Shown here piece after piece: positions 45,669-57,007 of a DNA stretch of 64,000 bases. The first letter of the stretch is position 1. Each line of letters starts with the position of its first letter. Below the pieces are notes generated by a model. That model ran no database searches. It saw only the letters and a list, made by a program, of their open reading frames with translations, and was not told where the DNA came from. A program made the position numbers and the translations under genes. The stretch is from Pseudomonas parafulva NBRC 16636 = DSM 17004 (GTDB lineage: Bacteria; Pseudomonadota; Gammaproteobacteria; Pseudomonadales; Pseudomonadaceae), in assembly GCF_000730645.1 (NCBI RefSeq), contig NZ_BBIU01000002.1, positions 62,001 to 126,000 on the forward strand, in the 5' to 3' direction.

Positions 45669-45692
45669 TAAAAATCCGGCACATCCGCTCGT
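45669..45692 (+). promoter_or_regulatory. Candidate iron-starvation (PvdS-type) promoter of pvdQ
   Basis: CTAAAA (45668-45673), then 16 bases, then CGT (45690-45692). PvdS-type iron-starvation sigma factors recognise CTAAAT-N16-CGT; this differs by one base and keeps the exact spacing. The pvdQ GTG is 35 bases downstream. It predicts pyoverdine-type iron control of the acylase. Confidence 0.6.
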
Positions 45693-45726
45693 CTGAACGG
45701 GATGACCCCGAACCCGAGGAGTGCCC

Positions 45727-48030
45727 GTGCTTTCACTTACCCGCCCCATCCATTTCGCAGGCCTGGCCTGCGCGCTGCTCGCGGTGAGCGTTGGCGCGCA
45801 GGCGCAGGCCGTGGTGGCCGATGCCAGTGCGCAGATCCGTCGCACCAGTTACGGCGTGCCCCATATCGTTGCCCAGGATGAGCGTGGGTTGGGGTACGGC
45901 GTGGGGTATGCCTACGCCCAGGACAACCTGTGCCTGCTGGGCAACGAGGTGCTGACGGTGAGCGGCGAGCGGTCCCGCCATTTCGGTGCTGACGGCCAGA
46001 CCCTGGAGCAACGGGAGAACCTTGCCAGCGATGTGTTCTTCAGTTGGCTGAATCGCCCGGAGGCGGTTGATGCGTTTCTTCAGGCCCAGCCTGCGGCGGT
46101 TCAGGCGCTGCTTGCCGGGTATGCCAGCGGCTACAACAGGGCGCTGGCGGAGCGCCGCAGCCAGGGCCTGCCGGCCGAGTGCGGCGACGGCACGTGGCTG
46201 CGCCCCATCACCAGCCAAGACTTGGTCAAACTCACTCGACGCCTGCTGGCCGAAGGCGGTGCAGGGCAATTCGTCGAGGCCCTGGCGGGCGCGCAGCCAC
46301 CAGGCCAGGCCCGGCAGCAGGCGCAGGCGGCCACCGATTACGCCCAGGCGCTGGCGCAGCAGGCACGCTTTGCCAGCGAACGCGGGAGCAACGCCGTGGC
46401 GGTGGGGGCGCAGCGCTCGGCCAATGGGCACGGGCTGCTGCTGGCCAACCCGCATTTCCCCTGGATGGGGGGCATGCGTTTTTACCAGATGCAGCTGACC
46501 ATCCCCGGCAAACTCGACGTGATGGGTGCTGCGCTACCAGGGCTGCCAGTGATCAACATCGGTTTCAATCATCACCTGGCCTGGACCCACACGGTTGACA
46601 CGTCCAGGCACTTCACCCTCTATCGCCTGCAGCTGGACCCCAAGGACCCGACCCACTACCTGCTCGATGGCAAGTCGATACCGCTCGCCAAGCACACCGT
46701 CTCTGTCACCGTCAAAGCCAAGGATGGCAGCCTGGGCGAAGTGCAACACGTGATCTACAGCTCACAGTTCGGGCCCGTCGTGCAATGGCCGGGGCGCCTC
46801 GATTGGGACTCGCACATGGCGTACAGCCTGCGTGACGCCAACGCCGACAACACCCGGGTGTTGCAGCAGTGGTACCAGATCAACCGCGCCGACAGCCTGA
46901 AAGGGCTGAAGCGCTCGGTGGATCAGCTGCAGGGCATCCCATGGGTCAACACCTTGGCGGTGGACGCTGCCGGTAGCACACTGTACCTGAACCAGTCGGT
47001 TGTACCCTATGTCGACCAAGCCATGCTGGCGACCTGCGGCGATACCCGGGCGCAAGGGACCCTGGTCATCCTGGACGGCTCGCGCAGCGCTTGCCAGTGG
47101 AGGGTCGACCCGCAGGCGGCTCAGGCCGGCATCTTCCCGGCGCGTCTACTGCCGAGCCTGGAGCGTGATGACTACGTACAAAACTCCAACGATCCGGCCT
47201 GGATGACGAACCCGGCGCAGCCACTGACAGGCTACTCGCCGTTGGTCAGCCGCAATGACCAGCCGCTGAGCATGCGTGGGCGCTATGCGTTGCAGCGCTT
47301 GCAGGGCAAGGGGCGGCTGGGTGTGGACGACCTGCAGCACATGGTGCTGGATGACGAGGTGTACCTCGCGCGCCTGGTGTTGCCTGACCTGCTGCAGTGG
47401 TGCAAGGCAGCGGGCGCGGACGTGCAATCGGTTTGTGAAAGCCTCGCGGCTTGGAATGGCAAGGCCGACCTGGACAGTGGCATGGGCCTGGTGCATTTCG
47501 AGAACCTGCTCGACAGCCTGGCAGAGCACCCGGAGGTCTGGCGAGTGGCGTTCGACGCCAGGGACCCACAACACACGCCGCGCGGATTGGCAGTGGAGCA
47601 GGCAGCGGTGAGCAAGCGGGTGCACGAAGCTGCACTGGCGTCACTGGCGCAATTGAGCGAAAGCGGTACCCCGGGGCAGGCGAAGTGGGGGCAGGTGCAG
47701 CAGGCCCTCGATGGCACGCCGGTGCCGGGCGGCCCACAAGCCTTGGGTATCTATAACGCGATGTACAGCGTACCCCACGGGGCGGGCAAGCGCCTGGTGG
47801 TCAGTGGCACCAGCTACCTGCAACTGGTCAGCTTTACCGACAAGGGCCCTGAGGCGCGGGGGCTGTTGGCGTTTTCGCAATCCAGCGAAGCGGCATCCCC
47901 CCACGCCAGCGATCAGACCAAGGCCTTCGCAGCCAAGCAACTGGCGGCGATTCCGTTTACCGAGGCGCAGATCAAGGCCGACCCCGCGTACACAGAGGTA
48001 GTGATCAGCGAGCGCGCTGCTGTCAGGTAA
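45727..48030 (+). CDS. pvdQ: Acyl-homoserine-lactone / pyoverdine acylase PvdQ
   Basis: Periplasmic Ntn-hydrolase of 767 residues of the penicillin-acylase family. PvdQ removes the fatty acyl chain from the pyoverdine precursor and can cleave long-chain AHL signals. The signal peptide ends GAQAQA. The alpha chain contains [20 protein letters not shown]. Autocleavage occurs before Ser221 (RGSNAVAVG), the nucleophile of the beta chain. A histidine-rich stretch ([16 protein letters not shown]) lies where family members bind substrate. GTG 45727 is preferred over GTG 45721, which abuts the GAGGA ribosome-binding site. No other pyoverdine gene is in the window. Confidence 0.9.
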   Translation: MLSLTRPIHFAGLACALLAVSVGAQAQAVVADASAQIRRTSYGVPHIVAQDERGLGYGVGYAYAQDNLCLLGNEVLTVSGERSRHFGADGQTLEQRENLASDVFFSWLNRPEAVDAFLQAQPAAVQALLAGYASGYNRALAERRSQGLPAECGDGTWLRPITSQDLVKLTRRLLAEGGAGQFVEALAGAQPPGQARQQAQAATDYAQALAQQARFASERGSNAVAVGAQRSANGHGLLLANPHFPWMGGMRFYQMQLTIPGKLDVMGAALPGLPVINIGFNHHLAWTHTVDTSRHFTLYRLQLDPKDPTHYLLDGKSIPLAKHTVSVTVKAKDGSLGEVQHVIYSSQFGPVVQWPGRLDWDSHMAYSLRDANADNTRVLQQWYQINRADSLKGLKRSVDQLQGIPWVNTLAVDAAGSTLYLNQSVVPYVDQAMLATCGDTRAQGTLVILDGSRSACQWRVDPQAAQAGIFPARLLPSLERDDYVQNSNDPAWMTNPAQPLTGYSPLVSRNDQPLSMRGRYALQRLQGKGRLGVDDLQHMVLDDEVYLARLVLPDLLQWCKAAGADVQSVCESLAAWNGKADLDSGMGLVHFENLLDSLAEHPEVWRVAFDARDPQHTPRGLAVEQAAVSKRVHEAALASLAQLSESGTPGQAKWGQVQQALDGTPVPGGPQALGIYNAMYSVPHGAGKRLVVSGTSYLQLVSFTDKGPEARGLLAFSQSSEAASPHASDQTKAFAAKQLAAIPFTEAQIKADPAYTEVVISERAAVR

Positions 48031-48745
48031 ATTCGAACGGCGCGAGCTGGAAGCCTTGTTCGTCCACCTGCAAGGCCCAGCCCCGGCGGTCCCAGTCACC
48101 CAGCACGATACGCCGCGCCGGCTGGCCGTCGACCACCAGCTTGTGGATCGCCGGGCGGTGGGTGTGGCCATGCACCAGGGTGAGCACACCCTGGGCAGCC
48201 ATCACCCTGGGCACTTCCTCGGGCGTGACATCGACGATGTCGGTCGCCTTCATCTGCGTCTGTGCGCGGCTTTCACTGCGCAATTTGCGCGCCAGGCGTT
48301 GGCGCATCGACAGTGGCAGGTGCGTCAGAACCCACAGGCTGAGGCGGTTGCGCAGCAAGCGGCGCATCTTCATGTAGCCCAGGTCGCGGGTGCACAGGGT
48401 GTCGCCATGCATCAGCAATACCCGCTCACCCCCCAGCTCGATCACGCTCGGGTCGCTGAGCAGCGTACACCCGGCAGCGTCGCAGAATGCCTGGCCTATG
48501 AGGAAGTCCCGGTTGCCATGCATCAGGTAGACGGCGGTGCCGCTGTCGCTTAGCCGCCGCAGGGCCTGGCAGATCTGCTGTTGGAACGGGGTCATGGCGT
48601 CATCGCCGATCCAGGCTTCGAAGAAGTCGCCCAGGATGTACAACGCCCTGGCGTGGCGCGCCCGGCCATCGAGCAGATCAAGAAACGCCCGGGTGATGTC
48701 CGGGCGTTCTTCTTGCAGGTGCAGATCGGAGATCAGCAGAATCAC
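48023..48745 (-). CDS. lpxH: UDP-2,3-diacylglucosamine hydrolase LpxH
   Basis: Lipid A biosynthesis enzyme of 240 residues, hydrolysing UDP-2,3-diacylglucosamine to lipid X. The calcineurin-like metal motifs are DLHL (7-10), [11 protein letters not shown] (about 39-49), GNRDF, HGDTL and HGHTHRP. The start is a GTG at 48745 that overlaps the ppiB stop by four bases, so translation is coupled. Length and motifs are normal. It is convergent with pvdQ, whose 3' end overlaps it by eight bases. Confidence 0.95.
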   Translation of the reverse strand: MILLISDLHLQEERPDITRAFLDLLDGRARHARALYILGDFFEAWIGDDAMTPFQQQICQALRRLSDSGTAVYLMHGNRDFLIGQAFCDAAGCTLLSDPSVIELGGERVLLMHGDTLCTRDLGYMKMRRLLRNRLSLWVLTHLPLSMRQRLARKLRSESRAQTQMKATDIVDVTPEEVPRVMAAQGVLTLVHGHTHRPAIHKLVVDGQPARRIVLGDWDRRGWALQVDEQGFQLAPFEFT

Positions 48746-49242
48746 TCAATGATCTCGGCTTTCTCGATGATCACGTCGTCTTTGGGCACATCCTGATGGC
48801 CGGCGTTGGAGCCGGTGGCGACTTTCTCGATGGCATCGACGACTTCGCGGCCTTCGGTGACTTCGCCGAACACGGCGTAGCCCCAGCCCTGCACGTTCTT
48901 GCCACTGTGGTTGAGGAAGTCGTTATCGGAGGCGTTGATGAAGAACTGCGCGGAGGCGGAGTGCGGCTCCATGGTACGGGCCATGGCAATGCTGTACTTC
49001 TTGTTCTTCAGGCCGTTGTCGGCTTCGTTCTGGATGGTGGCGCGGGTTTTTTTCTGGTTCATGCCCGCTTCGAAGCCGCCGCCCTGGATCATGAAGCCTT
49101 TGATCACGCGGTGGAACACGGTGCCATCATAGTGGCCGTCCTTGACGTACTGAACGAAGTTTTCAGTGGTCGCTGGCGCTTTTTCAGCGTCCAGTTGCAG
49201 GACGATTACGCCGTGGTTGGTGGTCAGTTTGACTTTGGACAT
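48742..49242 (-). CDS. ppiB: Peptidyl-prolyl cis-trans isomerase PpiB
   Basis: Cytoplasmic cyclophilin of 166 residues. The cyclophilin core is visible: [28 protein letters not shown] (active-site region) and [19 protein letters not shown] 49242 (MSKVKL) is the correct start; the in-frame upstream sequence is not conserved. The order ppiB-lpxH on one strand with glnS and cysS on the other is as I recall it in other pseudomonads. It has no signal peptide. Confidence 0.95.
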   Translation of the reverse strand: MSKVKLTTNHGVIVLQLDAEKAPATTENFVQYVKDGHYDGTVFHRVIKGFMIQGGGFEAGMNQKKTRATIQNEADNGLKNKKYSIAMARTMEPHSASAQFFINASDNDFLNHSGKNVQGWGYAVFGEVTEGREVVDAIEKVATGSNAGHQDVPKDDVIIEKAEIIE

Positions 49243-49491
49243 GCTGAAACTCGCTTTTTGAAGGCAATCGAAAATTGGGGTACGCAGGGCGCACGTTACC
49301 ACCTGACGCTGGTTCGGGCGGTTACGACACATGGCGCGCACCGGCCATTTTGCCCGGCCGCGGCAAAAAAGCGGTGATAAATCACGCGAGTTTGCCCGGG
49401 CCCGACTGTCAGCAGCTTGACTGCTTCGGCTATGATAGGCCCTTTGATTCAATCGGCCTACCCAGGCCGGCTACGTGCATTCAAGGATCCT

Positions 49492-51195
<1,704 letters not shown>

Positions 51196-51204
51196 GGAAC
51201 CGCC

Positions 51205-52587
51205 GTGCTTACCATCTACAACACCCTGAGCAAAGCGAAGGAAACCTTCAAGCCGCTGGATGGCAATAAGGTGCGCATGTACGTGTGCGGCATGACCGTC
51301 TACGACTATTGCCACCTGGGCCATGGTCGCAGCATGGTGGCTTTCGACCTGGTTACCCGTTGGCTGCGCAAAAGCGGCTACGACCTGACCTACGTGCGCA
51401 ACATCACCGACATCGATGACAAAATCATCAACCGTGCCAACGAGAACGGCGAAACCTTCGATGCCCTCACGGCGCGCATGATCGACGCCATGCACGAAGA
51501 CGAGCGCCGTCTGAACATCCTGCCGCCCGACCAGGAGCCCCGTGCGACCGACCACATTGCCGGTATGCACGCCATGATCCAGACCCTGATCGACAAAGGC
51601 TATGCCTACGCGCCTGGCAACGGCGACGTCTATTACCGTGTGGGCAAGTTCGTCGGTTACGGCAAGCTGTCGCGCAAGAAAATCGAAGACCTGCGCATCG
51701 GTGCGCGCATCGAGGTGGATGAAGCCAAGCAGGACCCATTGGACTTCGTGCTGTGGAAAGGCGTGAAACCCGGCGAGCCGAGCTGGGCATCGCCTTGGGG
51801 CCCAGGGCGCCCCGGTTGGCACATCGAGTGCTCGGTGATGTCCACCTGCTGCCTGGGCGACAGCTTCGACATTCACGGCGGCGGCAGCGACCTGGAGTTC
51901 CCGCACCACGAGAACGAGATCGCCCAGAGCGAGGCGGCCACCGGCAAGCAGTACGCCAACGCCTGGATGCACTGCGGCATGATCCGCATCAACGGCGAAA
52001 AGATGTCCAAGTCGTTGAACAACTTCTTCACCATCCGCGATGTGCTGGAGAAGTACCACCCGGAGGTCGTGCGGTATCTGCTGGTGGCCAGCCACTATCG
52101 CAGTGCGATCAATTACTCCGAAGACAGCCTGCGTGATGCCAAGGGTGCGCTCGAGCGGTTCTACCACGCCCTGCGCGGTTTGCCGCGTGTGGCAGCCAGT
52201 GGCGGTGAGGCGTACGTCGAGCGTTTCAGCGTGGCCATGAACGACGACTTCGGGACGCCGGAAGCCTGCGCTGTGCTGTTCGACCTGGTGCGCGAGATCA
52301 ATCGCCTGCGCGAAAGCGACCCGCAAGCCGCCGCTGGCCTGGCCGGGCGCCTGCGTGAACTGGGTGATGTGCTGGGGGTGTTGCAACTGGAGGCGGATGA
52401 CTTCCTGCGCGCCGGCGCCGAAGGCAAGGTGGATGCAACTGAGGTCGAAGCTCTTATCCAGGCCCGCCTGCAGGCGCGTACGGACAAGAACTGGGCAGAG
52501 TCGGACCGCATTCGCGACCAGCTGACGGCCATGGGTGTGGTGCTGGAAGACAGCAAGGGCACCACCACCTGGCGCCTGGCTGACTGA
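51205..52587 (+). CDS. cysS: Cysteinyl-tRNA synthetase CysS
   Basis: Class I cysteinyl-tRNA synthetase of 460 residues, starting at a GTG (51205). Motifs are the HIGH box CHLGHGRS (about 37-44), zinc-binding Cys in [15 protein letters not shown], and the KMSKS loop at [12 protein letters not shown]. The C-terminal domain ends TTTWRLAD. The sequence is typical in all parts. It is followed by a hairpin between converging genes. Confidence 0.97.
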   Translation: MLTIYNTLSKAKETFKPLDGNKVRMYVCGMTVYDYCHLGHGRSMVAFDLVTRWLRKSGYDLTYVRNITDIDDKIINRANENGETFDALTARMIDAMHEDERRLNILPPDQEPRATDHIAGMHAMIQTLIDKGYAYAPGNGDVYYRVGKFVGYGKLSRKKIEDLRIGARIEVDEAKQDPLDFVLWKGVKPGEPSWASPWGPGRPGWHIECSVMSTCCLGDSFDIHGGGSDLEFPHHENEIAQSEAATGKQYANAWMHCGMIRINGEKMSKSLNNFFTIRDVLEKYHPEVVRYLLVASHYRSAINYSEDSLRDAKGALERFYHALRGLPRVAASGGEAYVERFSVAMNDDFGTPEACAVLFDLVREINRLRESDPQAAAGLAGRLRELGDVLGVLQLEADDFLRAGAEGKVDATEVEALIQARLQARTDKNWAESDRIRDQLTAMGVVLEDSKGTTTWRLAD

Positions 52588-52598
52588 CAGGGGCGTGG

Positions 52599-52618
52599 GG
52601 GCCGCCGTGTGGCGGCCC
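52599..52618. terminator. Hairpin terminator after cysS
   Basis: GGGCCGCC (52599-52606) and GGCGGCCC (52611-52618) form a perfect 8-bp stem with a GTGT loop, followed by tccgttta. It lies between the convergent cysS and histidine-kinase genes and may serve both strands. Confidence 0.65.
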
Positions 52619-52623
52619 TCCGT

Positions 52624-54015
52624 TTACTGGGTTACCCCGGGTAGCGGGCAGTGCAGCACCAGCCTGGCACCGCCCAACTCGCTTTCGCCGATTTCCAGCC
52701 CAAAGCCATGCAAGTCGACGATTGCCGCAACGATCGACAACCCCAGCCCGAAGCCTGCGTGGCGATGGCCTTCATCGCTGCGGTAGAAGCGCTTCAGCAC
52801 GGCCGCACGCTCTTCCTCCGGGATGCCCGGCCCGCTGTCCTCGACCCCCAGGTGAACACCCTCGTCGTCGTGCCTGGCGTAGAGGCGTACGTGGCCGCCT
52901 TCGGGGGTGAACTTGATGGCATTGCCCACCAGGTTGGCCAGCGCCTCGAACAACAGCTCGCGGTCCCCGTGCAGCGCCGGCAATCGCACCGGCTGCTGCA
53001 GCTCCAGGCGAATGCCGCCGTCTTCGGCAAGCGGCAGGTAGAAGTCGTGCAACTCCACCAGCAGGTCGTGGGGCGCGAGTTCGACGAAGCCGGCACGGCG
53101 TTGGCGGTCCTCCAGCTCACTGATGCGCAGCAGCCCCCGAAAGCGCGCCATCAGGGTATCGGTTTCGCCAATGGCCTGGTCCAGGGCCTCGGCTTGCGCC
53201 GGGTCGTGGCTGCTCTGCTGGCGGATGCGGTACAGTTGGGCGCGCAGGCGGGTGAGGGGGGTGCGCAAGTCATGGGCGATGTTGTCGCACACGCCTTTCA
53301 CCTCATGCATTAGCCGTTCGATGCGGTCGAGCATGGCATTGACGATGGCCGCCAGCATGTCCAGCTCATCGCGCCTGGCCGAAAGGGGCAGGCGATGGGT
53401 AAGGTCGCCGGCCACGATCAGTTCGGCCTGTGCCTGAATGGCGCGGATGCGCTTGAGTGGCCGGCGCCTGAGCAGGTACCAGCCAGCAAAACCTGGTATC
53501 AGCGTTAACGAGATGCCCCACAGCAACGCGTGAAGGATGATGCGGGTGACCACGAACAGCGAGCCGTTGTCGCGCACCAGTACCAGCCAGCGGCCATCCT
53601 GCACCTTGATGGCCACGGCATCGCAGCTGTCGCGGGGCATGCGTGGGTCATCGGCATCCAGGCAGCGCTTGAGTTCGTGGATTCTGCCGTCAAGCCCAAG
53701 CTCCGGCGGCAGGTTGCGAAGGGTGCCGCCCAGTGGGTTGAGCTGGGTGTCGAACAGGCCGTAGGCATCGAAACTGCGCTCTTCGAAGGCTTGGCTGGCG
53801 ATCAGGGCGTCGTCGAGCTGCTTGCCGCTCATGTGGGCGAACAGGTGCTGGCGCTGCAGCATCGAGTGGCGGGTGAGCTTGTTCAGGTAGCTGGACACCT
53901 CGAAATACAGCACCCCCATGAGGATGCTGCTCCAGGCCACGAACAGGAAGCTGTACAGCGCAAGCAGGCGGCTGGTGGACGAGCTCCAGCCTTTAGACGG
54001 GTTCAGCAATGGCAT
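52624..54015 (-). CDS. Sensor histidine kinase
   Basis: Membrane sensor kinase of 463 residues. Two helices (about 16-38 and 158-182) bracket a periplasmic loop of about 120 residues; a HAMP linker (about 183-235), HisKA domain with His248 (NIAHDLRTPLTRL) and the HATPase domain (LANLVGNAIKFTPEG and VEDSGPGIPEE, then FGLGLSIVAAIVD) follow. It overlaps the response-regulator gene by 23 bases, so they are a co-translated pair. The signal is unknown. Confidence 0.93.
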   Translation of the reverse strand: MPLLNPSKGWSSSTSRLLALYSFLFVAWSSILMGVLYFEVSSYLNKLTRHSMLQRQHLFAHMSGKQLDDALIASQAFEERSFDAYGLFDTQLNPLGGTLRNLPPELGLDGRIHELKRCLDADDPRMPRDSCDAVAIKVQDGRWLVLVRDNGSLFVVTRIILHALLWGISLTLIPGFAGWYLLRRRPLKRIRAIQAQAELIVAGDLTHRLPLSARRDELDMLAAIVNAMLDRIERLMHEVKGVCDNIAHDLRTPLTRLRAQLYRIRQQSSHDPAQAEALDQAIGETDTLMARFRGLLRISELEDRQRRAGFVELAPHDLLVELHDFYLPLAEDGGIRLELQQPVRLPALHGDRELLFEALANLVGNAIKFTPEGGHVRLYARHDDEGVHLGVEDSGPGIPEEERAAVLKRFYRSDEGHRHAGFGLGLSIVAAIVDLHGFGLEIGESELGGARLVLHCPLPGVTQ

Positions 54016-54673
54016 AGCCGGAGCCCCGTACGGTACGGATCAGCGGCGATTGGCCTGGCATGTCGATTTTCTTGCGCAAACGGCCAATGTGCACGTCGAT
54101 CAGGTTGGTGCCGGGGTCGAAGTGATAGCCCCATACCTCTTCGAAGATCATCATGCGGGTAATGACCTGGCCGCTGTGGCGCATCAGGTATTCCAGCAGC
54201 TTGTACTCGGTCGGCAGCAGGTTGAGCGCCTGCTCGCCACGGCGGGCTTCATGGCTGATCAGGTCAAGCTGCAGGTCGGCGACCTGCAGGCGGGTCTCGG
54301 TCAGGGGCACGCTGTTGCGGCGCAGCAGCACCTCGACCCGTGCTGCCATTTCGTCGGAGGCGAACGGCTTGGTCAGGTAGTCGTCCCCACCTGCGCGCAG
54401 CCCGCGCACCCGTTCGTCCACATCGGACAGGGCGCTGATCATCAGAATGGGCGTAGTGATCTTGAGGTTGCGCAAGGTGGTGACGATGGTCAGGCCGTCT
54501 ACTTCTGGCAACATGCGGTCCAGGGTGATCAGGTCATAGCCGCCGGCAATGGCCTTGGCCAGCCCTTCACGGCCATTGTCGGCCCAATCCACCTCCAGGC
54601 CGTGGCTGTTGAGTTCTGCGACGATTTCCTGGCCGGTGACGGCGTCGTCTTCGATGGTGAGTACGCGAGGCAT
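53993..54673 (-). CDS. OmpR/PhoB-family response regulator
   Basis: Two-component regulator of 226 residues. The receiver domain (1-118) has the acidic pocket Asp9/Asp10, phosphoacceptor Asp52 (ITLDRMLPEVDG) and Lys102 (YLTKPFASDEM). The winged-helix effector domain (about 130-226) contains LLEYLMRHSGQVITRMMIFEEVWGY and NLIDVHIGRLRKKID. ATG 54673 (MPRVLTIEDD) is the conserved start. It overlaps the kinase gene, which is read from the same transcript. Confidence 0.94.
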   Translation of the reverse strand: MPRVLTIEDDAVTGQEIVAELNSHGLEVDWADNGREGLAKAIAGGYDLITLDRMLPEVDGLTIVTTLRNLKITTPILMISALSDVDERVRGLRAGGDDYLTKPFASDEMAARVEVLLRRNSVPLTETRLQVADLQLDLISHEARRGEQALNLLPTEYKLLEYLMRHSGQVITRMMIFEEVWGYHFDPGTNLIDVHIGRLRKKIDMPGQSPLIRTVRGSGYAIAEPV

Positions 54674-54861
54674 GCGGGTTCCCGGGCATCCAGATAGAGA
54701 CATGATTGTGCCAAATAATAGCTGGCCGGCGATTTAAGAATAATTCATCTAGCGCCATTGGCACGCTCGGATGCACGCTGCCCCCGTGAACACAGGCAAG
54801 CATCTGGAATCTGGCTGTGAGAGGATGTACGGCAATACAGCCAGGACCCGAACACAGCCTG

Positions 54862-55755
54862 ATGAAGACCCCTAAAAGAATCGAACCCCTGATCGAAGAT
54901 GGCCTGGTCGACGAGGTACTCAGGCCGTTGATGAGTGGCAAGGAAGCGGCCGTGTACGTGGTGCGCTGTGGCACCCAGGTGCGCTGTGCCAAGGTTTATA
55001 AAGAAGCCAACAAGCGCAGCTTCCGCCAGGCCGCCGAGTACCAGGAAGGCCGCAAGGTGCGTAACAGCCGCCAGGCCCGGGCGATGGCCAAGGGCAGCAA
55101 GTACGGGCGCAAGGAGGCGGAAGATGCCTGGCAGAACGCTGAAGTGGCCGCGTTGTTCCGCCTGGCGGGCGCCGGGGTAAGGGTGCCCAAGCCCTACGAC
55201 TTCCAGGACGGCGTCCTGTTGATGGAGCTGGTGACCGATGCCGATGGCGATGCGGCTCCGCGCCTGAACGATGTGCACCTCGAGGCAGACCAGGCGCGCG
55301 ACTACCATGGGTTCGTGATCCGTCAGATCGTGCTGATGCTGTGTGCAGGCTTGGTGCACGGCGACCTGTCGGAATTCAATGTGCTGCTGGGCCCCGACGG
55401 CCCGGTGATCATTGACCTGCCCCAAGCGGTAGATGCGGCGGCCAACAACCACGCGTTCAGCATGCTGGAGCGGGACGTGACCAACATGGCCCATTACTTC
55501 GGCCGTTTCGCCCCGGAACTCAAGGCCACCCGCTATGCGCAGGAAATGTGGGCCTTGTTCGAAGCCGGCGAACTGCGCCCGGACAGCCTGCTGACCGGGG
55601 TATTTGAGGATGAGGAACAGGCGGCAGACGTTGCAGGTGTGATGCGCGAGATCGACGCCGCGCGGCTGGACGACGCACGCCGCCGCGAGGCGCGTGCCGA
55701 AGCCGAGCAGGGCGCGCCCAAGGCCGAAGAGCCAACCCCACCCTGGATGCGTTGA
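54862..55755 (+). CDS. RIO-type serine/threonine protein kinase
   Basis: Cytoplasmic RIO1-like kinase of 297 residues. The ATP lysine is Lys44 (CAKVYKE), the catalytic loop is HGDLSEFNVLL (Asp168, Asn173) and the metal-binding loop IIDLPQAV (Asp185), standard for RIO kinases. The start at ATG 54862 (MKTPKRIEPL) is the conserved one although its ribosome-binding site is weak. In bacteria the substrate is not established; a ribosome-related role is assumed from archaeal and eukaryotic relatives. Confidence 0.9.
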   Translation: MKTPKRIEPLIEDGLVDEVLRPLMSGKEAAVYVVRCGTQVRCAKVYKEANKRSFRQAAEYQEGRKVRNSRQARAMAKGSKYGRKEAEDAWQNAEVAALFRLAGAGVRVPKPYDFQDGVLLMELVTDADGDAAPRLNDVHLEADQARDYHGFVIRQIVLMLCAGLVHGDLSEFNVLLGPDGPVIIDLPQAVDAAANNHAFSMLERDVTNMAHYFGRFAPELKATRYAQEMWALFEAGELRPDSLLTGVFEDEEQAADVAGVMREIDAARLDDARRREARAEAEQGAPKAEEPTPPWMR

Positions 55756-55761
55756 AACTGC

Positions 55762-55791
55762 GCCCTGCGATCATTGCCTTTGACGCAGGGC
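55762..55791. terminator. Inverted repeat before hemB
   Basis: GCCCTGCG (55762-55769) and CGCAGGGC (55784-55791) are perfect arms around 14 bases, just after the RIO kinase stop. An alternative, TTGCC/GGCAA, pairs inside it. It could terminate the kinase transcript, though no T-run follows. Confidence 0.45.
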
Positions 55792-55868
55792 AATAACTCG
55801 TCATTTGGCCTTTTCACTGCGCCGCCGCAGGCATAAGGTATACGCCGTTCAAATTCCCTGGAGCTGTC

Positions 55869-56843
55869 ATGTCCAACCGTTTTCCGTCCGTTCGCCCCCG
55901 TCGTCTGCGTCAGAGCGAGTCGCTGCGCACTGTATTCCAGGAAACCGAGTTTCGTCTCGAAGACCTGATTCTGCCGATCTTCGTTGAAGAAGGTATCGAT
56001 GACTTCGTGCCGATCAGCACGATGCCAGGGGTTAACCGTATCCCTGAAAAACGGCTGGCCCAGGAAATCGAGCGTTATGCCCGCGCCGGCATTCGCTCGG
56101 TGATGACCTTTGGCGTGTCCCACCACCTGGACGAGGTTGGCAGCGACACTTGGAACGAAAACGGCCTGGTGGCTCGTATGTCGCGCATCTGCAAGGACAC
56201 CGTGCCGGAAATGGTGGTGATGTCCGATACCTGCTTCTGCGAATACACCAGCCATGGCCACTGTGGTGTGCTGCACGACCATGGCGTGGACAACGATGCC
56301 ACCATTGCCAACCTGGGCAAGCAGGCCGTCATCGCTGCCGCCGCGGGCGCCGACTTCATTGCACCTTCCGCTGCAATGGACGGGCAGGTCCAGGCGATCC
56401 GCAGCGCCCTGGACGGGGCCGGGTTCCATGACACCGGGATCATGGCCTACTCCACCAAGTTCGCCTCTTCGCTGTACGGGCCGTTCCGCGAGGCAGGCGG
56501 CACGGCGCTGAAGGGCGACCGCAAGAGCTACCAGATGAACCCCATGAACCGCCGTGAGGCGGTGCGCGAATCGCTGCTGGACGAGCAGGAAGGGGCGGAT
56601 GTGCTGATGGTCAAGCCAGCCGGTGCCTACCTTGACGTTATCGCCGACATCCGTGCGGCGTCACGCTTGCCGTTGGCCGCCTACCAGGTGAGCGGGGAGT
56701 ACGCCATGATCAAGTTCGGTGGCCTGGCTGGGGCGATCGATGAAGGCCGGGTGGTGCGCGAGAGCATCGGCGCCATCAAACGCGCGGGTGCGGATGTGAT
56801 CCTTACGTATTTTGCGATGGATTTGGCGTTGCAAGGTATTTGA
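55869..56843 (+). CDS. hemB: Porphobilinogen synthase HemB, zinc type
   Basis: Delta-aminolevulinate dehydratase of 324 residues, making porphobilinogen for heme, corrin and siroheme. The Schiff-base lysines are Lys197 ([13 protein letters not shown]) and Lys249 ([10 protein letters not shown]). It carries the three-cysteine zinc motif: Cys122, Cys124 and Cys132 in [16 protein letters not shown]. aeruginosa HemB lacks these cysteines and uses magnesium instead, so this looks like the zinc-type form. A second, Mg-type hemB elsewhere in the genome would be expected. The ATG at 55869 follows a purine-poor leader (ctggagctgtc). Confidence 0.95.
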   Translation: MSNRFPSVRPRRLRQSESLRTVFQETEFRLEDLILPIFVEEGIDDFVPISTMPGVNRIPEKRLAQEIERYARAGIRSVMTFGVSHHLDEVGSDTWNENGLVARMSRICKDTVPEMVVMSDTCFCEYTSHGHCGVLHDHGVDNDATIANLGKQAVIAAAAGADFIAPSAAMDGQVQAIRSALDGAGFHDTGIMAYSTKFASSLYGPFREAGGTALKGDRKSYQMNPMNRREAVRESLLDEQEGADVLMVKPAGAYLDVIADIRAASRLPLAAYQVSGEYAMIKFGGLAGAIDEGRVVRESIGAIKRAGADVILTYFAMDLALQGI

Positions 56844-56935
56844 TCCAAGCGTCGTCCATGCGGTTTGGCTGGGAGGTGTTCTTCTTGACGGGGGCGCCGC
56901 GTGGGAGACCGAGCGCCGCCCCCTGCACAAAAAAT

Positions 56936-56959
56936 CACTAAGCGCTGAATTATTTAGTG
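56936..56959. promoter_or_regulatory. Inverted repeat in the proP promoter region
   Basis: CACTAA (56936-56941) and TTAGTG (56954-56959) lie about 50-70 bases before the proP ATG, in an AT-rich patch within GC-rich DNA. A promoter or operator for osmotic or growth-phase control is plausible; no other evidence. Confidence 0.35.
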
Positions 56960-57007
56960 TCCCTTTGTATCTGATGGCATAGAGCAGTCACCGTCAGGGA
57001 TACACAA

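Noticed and set aside
54758..54775. TTGGCACGCTCGGATGCA, resembling a sigma-54 promoter before the RIO kinase gene
   Set aside because: The GG and GC elements are 11 bases apart, not 10, and RpoN is very strict about spacing.
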